This document shows positions 13,911 to 24,656 of a stretch of DNA of 64,000 bases, piece by piece. This DNA comes from Malurus cyaneus samueli (taxonomy: Eukaryota; Chordata; Aves; Passeriformes; Maluridae). The position numbers were made by a program, and so were the translations under genes. The stretch lies in the NCBI GenBank assembly GCA_009741485.1, contig CM019220.1, positions 29,555,891 through 29,619,890 on the forward strand, in the 5' to 3' direction. Each line of letters starts with the position of its first letter. Position 1 is the stretch's first letter. Below the pieces are notes generated by a model. The model made no database searches and was not told the origin of the DNA. It saw nothing but the letters and a program-made list of their open reading frames with translations.

Positions 13911-14456
13911 CAGAATCACAGAATTGTTAGAGTTGTTGTAAGGGGCACTGGAGGCTTCCAGTCCACCCCTCCTCCCCAGGGAGGGTCACCTGAAACAGGT
14001 GACAAAGGAATGCACCCAGGTGGGTTTGGAATGTCTCTATAGAGAGGGAGATTCCTCAACCTTCCTGGGCAGCTGTTCCAGTGCTCTGGTACCCTCTTTG
14101 TAAAGTTCTTCCTCATCTTAAGGTGGAACTTCTTGTGTTTTAGTTTGTGGCACTCTCTCATCATCCTGTTACTGGGCACCACTGAAAAGAGTCTGGCACC
14201 ATCCATCCTCTTGGCACCCGCCTTTGAGATATTTATGTGCCTTAATGAGATCCCTCTCAGTCTCTCCGGACTAAACGGGCCCGGTTCCCGCAGTCTCTCC
14301 CCGTAAGAGAGATGTTCCGGATCCCTCATCATCTTTGTGCTCCCCGCTGGACACTCTCCAGTAGCTCCTCGTGCTTTTTGTGTTGAGGAGCCCAGACCTG
14401 GACATAGCGCTCCAGATGTGCCTCGCTAGGGCCCAGTAGAGCGGGAGGAGGATTTA
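13911..14456 (-). mobile_element. CR1 LINE 3' end, abutting the CpG island
   Basis: About 546 bp match a CR1 3' end in reverse orientation. It opens with CAGAATCACAGAATTGTTAG (complement of the CR1 tail), then has GGGCAGCTGTTCCAGTGCTC, AAGTTCTTCCTCATCTTAAG, GGGCACCACTGAAAAGAG and ATGAGATCCCTCTCAGTCTC. It ends at its 5' truncation point around CAGTAGAGCGGGAGGAGG. It directly borders the C2orf88 CpG island. The half away from the island has no CpG; the half beside the island has about twelve (see findings). No intact coding capacity. Confidence 0.93.
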
Positions 14457-15330
14457 AAGGAGGAGAAGCCAATGAGAGGCGGCGTCCCCGGCCGGGTGAT
14501 TTTTCCCCTTTTTCCCTTATTTTAAATGGCAGGGCCGGTGCGGGCGCTGAGGCGCGGCGGTCCCGCTGTTCCCGGGCGGAGCGGCAGCGCCGTGGCCGGG
14601 CCCGCACGGGGGACGCGGCCGGGCGCAGGTGCCGAGGGCGGACAGGTGGGGCCGCGGCTCCGCTCCCGGCTCGGCGGGCTCCCGCCCCCGCCCCGCCCGG
14701 CCCCGCCGCGCGCCCGGGGAGGGCGGGGAGCGGCCGCGGAGCGGCGGGACGGCGTGAGCGCGGGCGGCGCGGGGGCCCTCCGGCGCACCTGTGCGAGCGC
14801 CGCGGGGCCGGGGCGGGGCGGGAGTGCTCCAGCATGGACTTGACGGTGGGTTGCGTCTTTGCCGTCAGGAGCCTGCGGAGGCGGCGCGTGTGGACGAGGG
14901 CCGGATCCGCGGCACCGCCGAGGAAGGGGCAGCCCGGCGCGGGATCGTGCGCGGCGGGTCCACGCTTCCAGCATGCCGCTCGCACGGACACCGCCCCGCC
15001 GCGCCGGTATGTGCCCGGCTCCATCGCTCCGCGCCCGGGATGGGGGGGATGCGCGGCCGCCACCCGCGGGGCGAGCCTGGCCGTGGGCAGGACCGGCCTT
15101 CAGCCTCCTCAGGCTCGCGGTGTGCGGACAGGCAGCACAGCCGTGCCGTGAGGGTGTTTCAGGACAGGCGGCGGTGCCGCCTTACTCCTCCCATCGTCTC
15201 GCTGCGAGGTTGCCGGCCACAGGCTCCTCCAAACTGAGCAAAGCGGAGGCGCCGCTCTCGTTGGGCACCCTGGGGGAAGGTGGTACTATGGACAGCAGTG
15301 AGAGTGATGCGGAGCGGGAAGGTAAACCAG
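14457..15330 (+). promoter_or_regulatory. C2orf88: CpG island, probable C2orf88 promoter and first exon
   Basis: About 0.9 kb of very GC- and CpG-rich DNA stands out sharply from AT-rich flanks. It contains clustered GC boxes of Sp1/KLF type in both orientations (GGGCGGGG at 14721-14728; GGGGCGGGGCGGG near 14810-14822; CCCCGCCC near 14690-14698) and an E-box CACCTG at 14786-14791. No convincing TATA box is visible. It is the only promoter-like island in the window upstream of the + strand C2orf88 coding exon, so I infer that it drives this gene. Usable splice donors are GTATGT at 15007-15012 and GTAAAC at 15322-15327; which one is used, and the exact transcription start, are unknown. The long open frames on both strands here are a by-product of high GC. 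Transcription in the other direction as well is possible. Confidence 0.8.
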
Positions 15331-18300
15331 GCTGGTTCTCTCCGAGCGGTGCTCCTGCTGTGGGGAAGGCGTGAGATGACCGTATTTGCCGGCCGAGGTG
15401 GTGTGAACGTCTGTCAGCATCTGCTTTGCCATGAGTGCCCTTTCCAGGCTTCCACACAAACCCTTACACTGAGCAGGTTACCTTCATCTGGCACGTTATA
15501 AAATACAGACTTAATAATGCAAGACCTGTCATGGCAAAAATTGTTCAACATTTAGAAATATTTTATGCCTTCTCATAGTTCAGTAAGTAGCAGTCCAATT
15601 AGGTTTAAATATAGTAATTTTTTTTTTAAAAAAAAAAAAAGAAAAATGTAGGGATTTATCCTGTAGCTTTAACAAAGTGGCAGTTTTAACCTTCAAGTAT
15701 ATACAAAATTTGGGTTTTTTTCTGAACATCGCGTTCTGCTGAGAACATTCTTCCTTTAAAATCGCCTTGGTTTGTACAAGATCCTCAAGGGGTTGGACAG
15801 AGCCACACAACTCTGGTGTCCCTGAGGACAAGGTGTTTGTGTGGGCAGGGTCCTGGGGCACAGAGAGCTGGCAGTGGTGCCAGGCTGTGCGGGCACAGCT
15901 GCCTCGCCTGGCTGCCGGCCTTCCCACTTCCCAGGCGCGAAGGCGGCAACTGCTGGAAGCAGGAGCTGGCACGTTAGGAGTGATGGAACTCAAGGAAACA
16001 AATACCGGGGGAGAGCCGTGAGACAGAGTGATTTCTAAGGCTGACATCGCTCTTAGTTGCAATTCTGGGCAGCCTTAGTATACTTGGAGCATCTGGTTGG
16101 TAACTCCTCACTTTGTCCTCTTACTCCTCAATTTGTGCTTATCACTGGTAACATAGTTGTGATTTTAAAACCTGTGCCTTCCTATGTGAGAAATGGAAAA
16201 ACAGCTTTTCTGGTGCATTCCTAATTCGGATTCCCCTTTTTATAATGGGCTTCTGGAGATGAAAGAACAGAATGGGGTTGTGTGCTGCTTTTATTGTGCT
16301 CTTCTCTGGTTGATCTTGGACAGATCTTGACCGCCTCCTTCCTCCTGACTTTCATTTGTGTTAATTCAGTGGAGCCTTTGCCTTCCTGAGGGCATCACAA
16401 AGCCAGGCCGTGTCCCTCATTCATACCTTCTTCTCTGCAGCTCCATATGTTCGTAGTTGAATCTTGTGACAGCCACTACAATAAAGCCCGACCCTGTCAG
16501 CCCGAGACACCGATCCGCTGCTGCTGCTCCTCAGTTCCTGCTGGCAGCATCCCCAGGCTGGGCAGCAGCCAGCAATAGCTGCAGGAGGGACTTTTCTTGC
16601 TCGTAAAGATTTGTGCATCCCTTTTCATTGTCTGCAGCTCTGTCTCTGCCTGGCACCTGTGGAGGATGGTGATGCACTTTTACAAACAAGGCTCAGTCCT
16701 GAGCCTTAGTCTAAGTAGCGTAATGCTTCAATGTGCTCCTGGAGAGGACTGTTAATAGGTAGGCTGTGGCTCCACAATTGAATAGTTGGGATGGAAGTTT
16801 TGTGGCATATGTAGGAAAATTCCTGTTTCCTCTCTAGTTCGCTGCAGTGTCAGAGCACTGTAATAAACCAAGAGGCTGCTTCGTCTGGGCCCAGTGCTGT
16901 GCCTTACAGTAGCCTAACCTCGGTGTGGGACTTGGCCAGTGTCTCTGACTCCTTTGGTGGTGTGCCTTGTGTTTTCCCCTGCTGTGGGAAATGTTTGTGG
17001 GGATGGTCTTCAGACCATGGATTTGCAGCTAGTACAGATGACAGGGGCTGATAATTACAGGAACTGTGGGCTTTGCTCAAAGGTGTTTGAACCTGCATCC
17101 TTTCATGTTGTGCAGGGCAAGGAAGCAGCTGTACATCTGTGTCAAAAACTTTATATCTGTTTTTGACACTTTCTTTCTGTTCACTCACCAGTTTTGAGCA
17201 TTATTTTCTATTTGGTTTCTTGGAAAATTTTGGATCTCCTCTATCACTATTAGCTTTCCCTTCCAAAGGCATTCCTCTGTAATTTCTGTAGCCGGGTTCC
17301 TTAAGTCTTGGCTAAACTTCCTGCAGATGGAGTTTCTGAGAAGCTCTGCATCTGCTTTGTGTCCTTTTTTCTACAGCCTCACTCCAAGGCCCTAACTGCT
17401 AAGGAAATCCCTTGGTTCACTGTGACGCCACAGAAGACAGGCTTCCATCAACTGTAGGCATCCTTCTCCTGTTTGTATGGGAGTAAATAAGTTAATGTTC
17501 CCTCTTGTCCATGCTCTGGCAGAGTCTGTACTGGTACATATTTGCTTGCTTATATTCTGAGACATTGGAGAAAAAAAATTCATCATGGAAAAATCAAGCA
17601 GAATGAATCCATTGTAAGTATTTCTGTCCAGATTTGAGCTAACAGCAGCCTCTGGACAAGCAGCAGTTTGGGCAAGCAGCTAAGGTAAAAGGTGAGTAGA
17701 ACCTGTGAGAAGTTTTTAGCTCCTGTCCTCTCAGGCTGCTCCCTGAGCTGTGTGTGTGCAGCTCTGGTGAATAAACGCTGCACTGGAGGGAGGATTTCAG
17801 GACAGGCTGACTGGGTACAGTTTTACTTTCATGAAATTAGACAGCTACCAAGCACACAGTGTTCTTTGCTTTTAACAAGACTTCTTTTTCCTGCATGAAC
17901 TATAACATTGTGGCTGCTGAGGGCTGTACCTATTGGTATTGCTGTTCTCTGAACTACTGGTATTTTCATTTTCTTTTGCTACTTCATCTTTGCTTGCTAT
18001 TTCCCAAAGCTTGGGTAAGATTGATAGAACTGTGCAGAAAGCACTTGTTTTTGTTCCTGACTTCTGTGGTTGTGTGTCTTGGGGAGGGGGGAAACTGTTT
18101 CTTGATTATTGTGGGGCGGTTTTGCCTTGTTTTCTCTTCTTTTTAAAGGCAGTACTGGTTTTAGATTTCCAAAGTTTGTCAGCATAAAAACTCACTTCAA
18201 CACAGCTGTACTGTTTAATAGCAAAAGCACCCCACTCACACTGTGCATGTAAATCATAAAGTGAAGTAAGAAGAAACATTTTCTTCTCTTGTTTTTCCCA

Positions 18301-18404
18301 CTGATTTGAGGATTTTCATGTTCCTTTGCTGCATTGCTAAAGTGCTTGAGAGATGAAATTTGACATGGAAATTGCCTCCATTAAGTAACTCAGTGTTCTG
18401 AGAA

Positions 18405-18713
18405 GGAGTTTGTAGGCAGGTGGGGTTCAGTCTCTTCTCTCAGGTAACAAGCAACAGATCCAGAGGAAATGACCTCAAGTTGTGCCAGGAGAGGTTTAGG
18501 TTGGATATTAGCAAAGATTCTTCACTGAAAGGATGGTCAGGATTGGAACAGGCTGCCTGGGGAAGTGGTGGAAGAACCATCTCTGCAGGTATTTAAAAGA
18601 TGTGTAAATGTGGTCCCTAGGGACAAGTTTTAGTTGTGGGCATGGGAGTGTTGGGATAAAGGACTTGATCTGAAGGGTCTTTTCCAACCCAATCAATTCT
18701 ATGATTCTGTGAT
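18405..18713 (+). mobile_element. CR1 LINE, 5'-truncated 3' end
   Basis: About 310 bp of CR1 3' end in + orientation. Diagnostic blocks are CTCTTCTCTCAGGTAACAAG, GGTTTAGGTTGGATATTAG, TTGGAACAGGCTGCCTGGGG, AGGTATTTAAAAGATGTG and the tail CAATTCTATGATTCTGTGAT. No CpG remains. The 5' boundary is approximate because the first ~20 bp are weakly matched. Confidence 0.93.
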
Positions 18714-21700
18714 CAGCTGTGCTCTTACTGAAAAGCCTTTGAAAGTAAACTGGAGGTTGCCTGATTTTGAAAAGCAAATGGGCTATTTTCCCATTCAGTT
18801 ACAAACTGGCTTAGAAGCCTGGAAAAGCTTTATCAATTCTGGCCATGGAGAGGAAAAACCCAAGCCTTTGAAATTCCAGCACATACCTCGAGACAGATAA
18901 CCAGGAGACTTTCACTTCCACACTAATCCTGCACAGCAGTTGTTTGCAGTTGGTGCATCCAGCCCTGTCCAATCTGCAGCTCTTATCTCTTGTTGGCACT
19001 AAGCGACAGGACAGGGAGGGGATGGCCCTGAGAGAAATGAGATCTCCATTTTTGCATTTCATGTCCTGAGTTGTTTTGGGATATTTGGTTATCAGTAATT
19101 GCCTGAGGTAGCAGAATCTTTGATATTGTGCTTGCCTTAAAGCAACTGAGGCTTTTTAAAACTTCATTTTCCTGTGATTAGAAAGAGTTGTTATAATTAA
19201 CGCTGTGCAGTGCATCTCCTCTGCAGGATTTTCAGGAAGCTGGATGTTAAGGAAGGGCAGAACTGAAAGCCTGGTGAATTGGGCTGCTCTGGGAGCCCTT
19301 GCCTGGGGCTGCTGTGCATGGGAGCCTGAGTCCTGCAGCGATGGAGGGGATGCTGTGCACTGAGTGAATGATTCATCCCTCTGCCATTTATGTGCCGCTG
19401 CTCTGCTCAGCACTGCACAATATCCAAAGGCTAAAGCCGTGTGGGAAAGGATGTTCTGGGTTTGCTCTCCACTCTTACATGGAGGGGGTGAATATTTCGT
19501 GTGGTTGGGTGCAGTTCAGAGGTACAGATGCCTGAGTGCTCTTTGCTTACCTCTGCTGGTAGGTCAGCTGGCTCACCTGCCCAAATTCCGATTAAATATC
19601 TTTGTTCCAGAGTTCATTGTTTTCATGCTAGTGGCAGCGCTGGGATTGTCCGACTGTTCTCCCCATGTCCTTGGATGATCTTAGCAGAAGCTAAGAGAGG
19701 GAGAAGGGAAAATGGAAGAGAGCTTTCGAGGTTAGGCAAAAGATGGGGCACATTACCCTTCCTGTCTCCTCGCTGCAATCATCCTTACGTGGACTTGCAG
19801 TGGGAGGAGGTTGGCATCCTGCAGCAGCTCAGGAGCTGCTTGCCCAAACAGTGGCCCTGCTCTGCACCCAGGATTAGGTGCTGTGTATAAATTGTTGCAG
19901 CCTGTCATTCAATCTAATTTATTAAGTGCTGTATCATCCTTTTACCTTTGTCAAAGTCAAGCTCTGTGTGGGAGAAAAGGCAAGCAGACTTGTGCAAGGC
20001 CAGCACTACAGATTCATCCCCTTGGTAATAACGTGCACCTTTGACATCCTGGTGAGTGCTAAACTCTATTCCTGGGTTCCCTTTGCAGAGTCCCAGACGT
20101 GAAGCTGTGCTCTCCTGGGGACAAGGGGACAACGTGTTAGAGGCAGACGTGGTTCTGGTAAGTGGCACTCTGAGCTTCTGCTGTGGATACCCAGGGGGAA
20201 ACTGAAAGCCTCTCTGCTGGAGGAGGAGTCATGTTTGAACCTAAAAGTTTGGCTCTGTCACAGCAGGAATTACTTGCTGCCTTCAGCTGGGCGAAGCTGA
20301 GCATTTTGAAAAGCTGTTTTGAAAAGGATGACTTATTTTTAATCCGGTGACTGCTGTAACAGAAAGTGTTACAGAAAGCAGTTTCATACAGCATAATATT
20401 GAACTTCAAGATTTTTTCTGAGGTTCTTGTGGATGGAAAACATTTAAATGGCAGTAGGAACTTACTTGCTTATGATGGCTGTGGATGTTGCATAACAGCA
20501 AAACGCTTGCCTGTTTTCATCATATGATGATATATTGCAAAGGGCAGTGAAACCTTTAATTATTTTTATCTCACATTTACCCTTTTGTGATTATTTTTAT
20601 TGATTGTTCTAATGCTTGAAAAAAACTTATTTGCTTGAAAAATGTCAGTTATGTCATTAATGCTTTTTTCCTCTATTTTATATTGTCTAACAGTGAATTG
20701 CAGGCATCCTTTCACCATTGTTTTGTTTCCTTCAGTACTTAGAAATGAACTTACCTTGGCAGGAAACACTTTGCCAGGCTGGCAAAGAGACTGCTTAGCC
20801 CTCACATGCCAGGTGAGTTCAGCTCCTGCTTCCTCAATATTTTCTGCCTTCTTGTATTATCACGATAATGAACATAATAGGTGAAATAACACCTGTACTT
20901 AACCCTGAGAACTTCCAATTCCAATATGCAATTGATGGTTTTCAGGACTTTCCTTAAAGTAGTACACAGTGTTTGTTATGCTGAAGTTAAATGAAGCATT
21001 TAAAAATATTTTGACTGTACCTCCGGTAAAGTTGAGCTCAGCTAGGAGCCTGTATTTTTCAGATGGATAAATGAGCATTTCACTTACTGTAAAATCTGTC
21101 CCCAAAAAGAGAAGATGTGTTCAGGTGTGTGATGAGGCTGCTTTAGCTCCTGGTTGAGAGTGAGCAGAGCAGGCTGAGCTCGCTGACCTCTGGCTCCAGC
21201 CAAGTCCAGCAGCTTTGTCCCATGAGGAACTGCACTGCAGAGCTCTTGGTCTGAGCCCCAAACCATCCATGCAGTGGTGTCTGAGGCACAACTGGCCACA
21301 GAGCAGAGCTTGGCCACTGAGAGGAACAGGCTTCCATTGCTCAGTTTTGCCTTGTGCAGTTACTGGATGGAAAATTGTGCTTTAAGTAAAATGAGCTGAT
21401 TTAAGCTGTTGGGTTTTTTCCCTCTCAGGTGTGAGCATTGTTAGGAATGGTGCAGATGTTAAAATCCCTGTCAGAACTTAACACTCTGGAGATGAGTTAG
21501 GCAGAGAGGATTTAAACAGCACTTGATCATGTGTGTGCAGGCAAGGGCTGTGAGGAAAACAAGGAAGCAGCCAGCAGGTTGAGGGCAGCTTCATTTGCAA
21601 TCATTTCTGTGCCAACAATTATTAACTCCAGTAGACCGGGCAAACTGTAAACTCACTGCAGTGACTGGGAAAGTACTGAGCTCATAAAGAATGAAATGAG

Positions 21701-23825
21701 CAACAGGCAGGAATTTAAAGCAGGGTCGGTAACTTTGCTTTTAAGCTCAACTGAATTTGAACTGTTGAGTTTTATTGTGTGCCTTGCTGTCTGCAAACTC
21801 CAGAGCCCACCCTGTCCTCTGTGCAGGGCAGTTCCACAAACATTTGACTTCGCCCAAATGAAAAGGCAGAGGTGGTGAGTTCTGCAGAAGATGCTGACCT
21901 TAGGGAAGTTCTCCCTACCTGCTTTAGGAGATGTTTATTCTCCCTCTACTCTCATTCCATCCTTTCCACTGGATACTAACTCATCTGGTGTCCCCTAAAA
22001 GAAATCTGCAGTTGCATGAGGGAAACATTAAAGCAATGATCATATACTAACCAAAGCTGGCTTCTGTTTATCAGACCTCCATTTAAAAGTTATCAAAAAA
22101 AAAAGGACAACTATGGCTCCAAACTTGGATAAAAAATCCAAATCTGAGTAGTCTATTTTGAGGAAAATGTCAGGGATAAACTCTGATAAAACTACACTGA
22201 AGCTGTATATTGCTTTGGCTAGATTAAGTCTTCAGCTTTAAGGTATCAGCAGTGCTGAGTGGCACCTGCTGTTAGTGATTCTTTACCATGTTCTTGACTT
22301 CAAACTACATTATTTGTCCAGAAGAGCAAGTGGAAGTGATTTGTATTAATGTTTTATTAATGGTAAATATTGAAATTAGACATTCACAAGATATTACTAT
22401 TAAAGCTTTGAATTATTCAGCTGTCTGAATTGCTTCCAGGCATCTTCTTGGCCTCTGGTGTGTAGGCATGTGAAGTTTGATCAGTGCATGTGAAGGATAG
22501 ACATGGGTATGAACTTCCATAGGGGTAAGTGCAGTGAAGGGAATCTTGCTGTTTACTCATCTAATGAGGAGATATTAATCCAGTCTTTTAAACATTTACT
22601 GACATGTTAGAATAAAAATCTGGTAGCTCGGCTTTCCTTTGTGTTGGGTAAACAGCAAGTGGAGGTCAGCCCTTGGCAGTAGGGTTTGTGTTACAGGCCT
22701 GTGAACTGCAGTTCCTGCTCCAAAGCATCAGGCACGTGCTGTAGCAGGTCAGTGTGCACAAAAGAGACTGCCTGAACTCCACTGAAGTGGTTTAGAAACA
22801 TTTCTCTCCAACGCTGAAATGTCCTGGTACAAAGCTAAAGATGTGAAAATACTTGTATGGACTTCGTAGTTTTGGAAGCCCTTTAGGACTGACCTCCTGC
22901 CAGGGACACCAGCTGCCCCTTCTGTGTGCTGCCCTTTAGCCCTACAAACTGGTAGCAATGGTTTTTGTGAACCAGCAGAGAGAGGAGGGAGAGGAACTTG
23001 TCCCAGGAATCTGGTTCTCCCGACTCAGCTGCCAGACCGGGGAAGTCCCGTCCCACCTATGCAGCACCATTTACCTGCAAATGGCATTGACTTCCTCAGC
23101 AAATGTTTGATCAGGTTACTGGAGCAGAGCCCCTGTTTCCTCCAGAGTGTAAAGGAAATAAGTAAGGCTTAACATCTTTGCCATGGTTGTGTTTTCAAAG
23201 GCTATTTACAAAAAATCTTTAACTTTGGCTGACCTTAGCACAACGTCATTGGGGGAAGCTGTAGGGAACAGTTGGTTTCTGTGCTGCGCAGTCTTTATTT
23301 TGGCTGGCAGTCTGTTAACTCTGATAAGTGGGTAAGTGCATGCCAAGCAAAGTCAGGCATATCGTGAGATTCTGCTTTGCCTGCGGAGAGAAAGTAGCCC
23401 CAAAAACAGCTTTGTAGGCCAGTAAACAAAGATCCATGTTCCATCCAAATGCCAGAATTTGGAGCTGACCAATTCTGGATCTTGAGGAGTTGAACAGGAC
23501 CCTGTCAGGTGTTTGTCACTCTTCCTTCTCTGGATGTAGAGTTATCCTGCTCTAGTGAGAATGGTGCTCTGGCTCTGTTGGAACTGCCTTGATCACAGCA
23601 GGCTGCTGCTGCTTTCCTTACCCTCTCCAGGGAAAAAACAAAAACAGCTCTTGTTCCTTGTGAATACCTTCTGGTGGCTGCCCTGCTCAAGCCTCCTTGA
23701 GCAACAGCAGAATGACAGTGGGAATTAGCGTCATCGTGCCCAAAGAGCATGTGACAGCCATGACACAGGACTCTGGTTATGGCGGTTGCGTGGTGCTTCT
23801 GTGGGATGGTTTTGGTGTTTATTTC

Positions 23826-23843
23826 CAGCAGCAGCAGCAGCAG
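23826..23843 (+). repeat. (CAG)6 microsatellite
   Basis: Six perfect CAG triplets inside the probable C2orf88 intron. Short, and not part of a recognised coding exon. Confidence 0.9.
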
Positions 23844-24333
23844 TCCCTGGAGCTAAACCGTATTTGTTTGCAGTTTCAGGAAAAGAGCAATGCACTGTTA
23901 ACTTGGAAGAAACAGACTATTTTTTTCCTCAGACTTTTACATTCCTGGATGGCTTACATCCTGTACTGGGAATTGCATTCAAAGGCAGCATGAATTCAGG
24001 TCAAACTCTGCCTACTTGTTGTAGATGGATGTTACCGATAAAAACATTTTACGCACTGGGCAGAGATTTATTTAAGCCATTTCTACAAGCGCCTGTAGTG
24101 AATTTAGGTTTCCTTTGAGCTCACTGACAATGGTAAACTATTTATTGCCTTTATATGAAACACTGTTTTGACAGATTTCCTCAGAAGAAGCACAAAAAGA
24201 GATGTACTGTTCTTTGAAAATAACAGGAGCCACTAGCAATAAGCAGCAAACCTGCATTGAACAAGGGAACCACTTCCAGGTTATCAAAACATGCTGTTGA
24301 ACTGAATTTTGCAGCTGCATTTTCCAATGTACC

Positions 24334-24597
24334 ATGGGATGCATCAAATCCAAGGCTGCCTTCCAAGGTTCCGGTGCTGTCCAGGATGAGAGGATCACGG
24401 GAGGTGGCGAAGGGTGCACGGGGGAGAAGTCGTCGCTGCTGGCGGTGCAGGTGGAGGAGAAGGGCCCGTCGAGCGCCATCGTGCTGGACTATGCGCACCG
24501 GCTGTCGCGGGAGATCCTGGAGCAGGCGGTCAAACAGTGGGCGGTGACCGAGAGCAAGTACAGTGACATCCCCTTCATTGAGAGCGACGTGCCCTGA
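24334..24597 (+). CDS. C2orf88: Small membrane A-kinase anchor protein (smAKAP)
   Basis: A complete 87-residue reading frame in a single exon. It begins Met-Gly-Cys-Ile-Lys-Ser-Lys. In this family Gly2 is N-myristoylated and Cys3 palmitoylated, anchoring the protein at the plasma membrane, and the basic residues that follow suit membrane contact. A low-complexity Gly/Ser/Glu linker (about residues 11-46) leads to an amphipathic helix (about 48-71, SAIVLDYAHRLSREILEQAV and on to KQWAV) that matches the helix which docks the regulatory subunit of type I PKA. The C-terminus SKYSDIPFIESDVP also matches the human family member (KYHDIPYIES). Human smAKAP is about 95 residues, with the length difference in the linker. 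The start is a near-perfect Kozak context (GTACCATGG). The probable acceptor at 24174 gives a ~160-nt leader within this exon. Codons after residue ~25 are much more GC- and CpG-rich than the surroundings. Identity comes from the N-terminus, helix and C-terminus plus synteny with HIBCH. Confidence 0.95.
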   Translation: MGCIKSKAAFQGSGAVQDERITGGGEGCTGEKSSLLAVQVEEKGPSSAIVLDYAHRLSREILEQAVKQWAVTESKYSDIPFIESDVP

Positions 24598-24650
24598 GCC
24601 CTCAGCGAGCCTGTTCTGTCTGTGAGCGCTCTGTGCGTGGTACCAGCACC

Positions 24651-24656
24651 CATAAA
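24651..24656 (+). terminator. C2orf88: Candidate proximal poly(A) signal (CATAAA)
   Basis: CATAAA, a known weaker variant of the poly(A) hexamer, lies only 54 nt after the C2orf88 stop. It is followed within about 30-50 nt by a GU-rich stretch (TCTCTGCGTGGCGGTGTTGG). It would give a very short 3' UTR. A canonical AATAAA at 26274-26279 is an alternative distal site. Confidence 0.35.

Larger units (their letters stand above)
15331..24174 (+). other. C2orf88: Probable C2orf88 intron 1
   Basis: This stretch lies between the CpG island and the acceptor (pyrimidine-rich run ending TTTTGACAG at 24174) in front of the coding exon. It holds one CR1 copy (18.4-18.7 kb), a T9/A12 tract near 15.62 kb and a (CAG)6 microsatellite at 23.83 kb. 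Further non-coding 5' exons may be hidden here. No other coding exon was recognised. Confidence 0.55.

Noticed and set aside
13916..14332. 138-codon minus-strand frame within CR1
   Set aside because: It lies wholly inside the non-coding CR1 3' portion and matches no reverse transcriptase segment.
14329..15374. Long overlapping open frames (105-244 codons) on both strands of the CpG island
   Set aside because: High GC removes stop codons in several frames at once. The peptides are Arg/Pro/Gly/Ala-rich with no recognisable domain, and part of the longest one lies in CR1 sequence.
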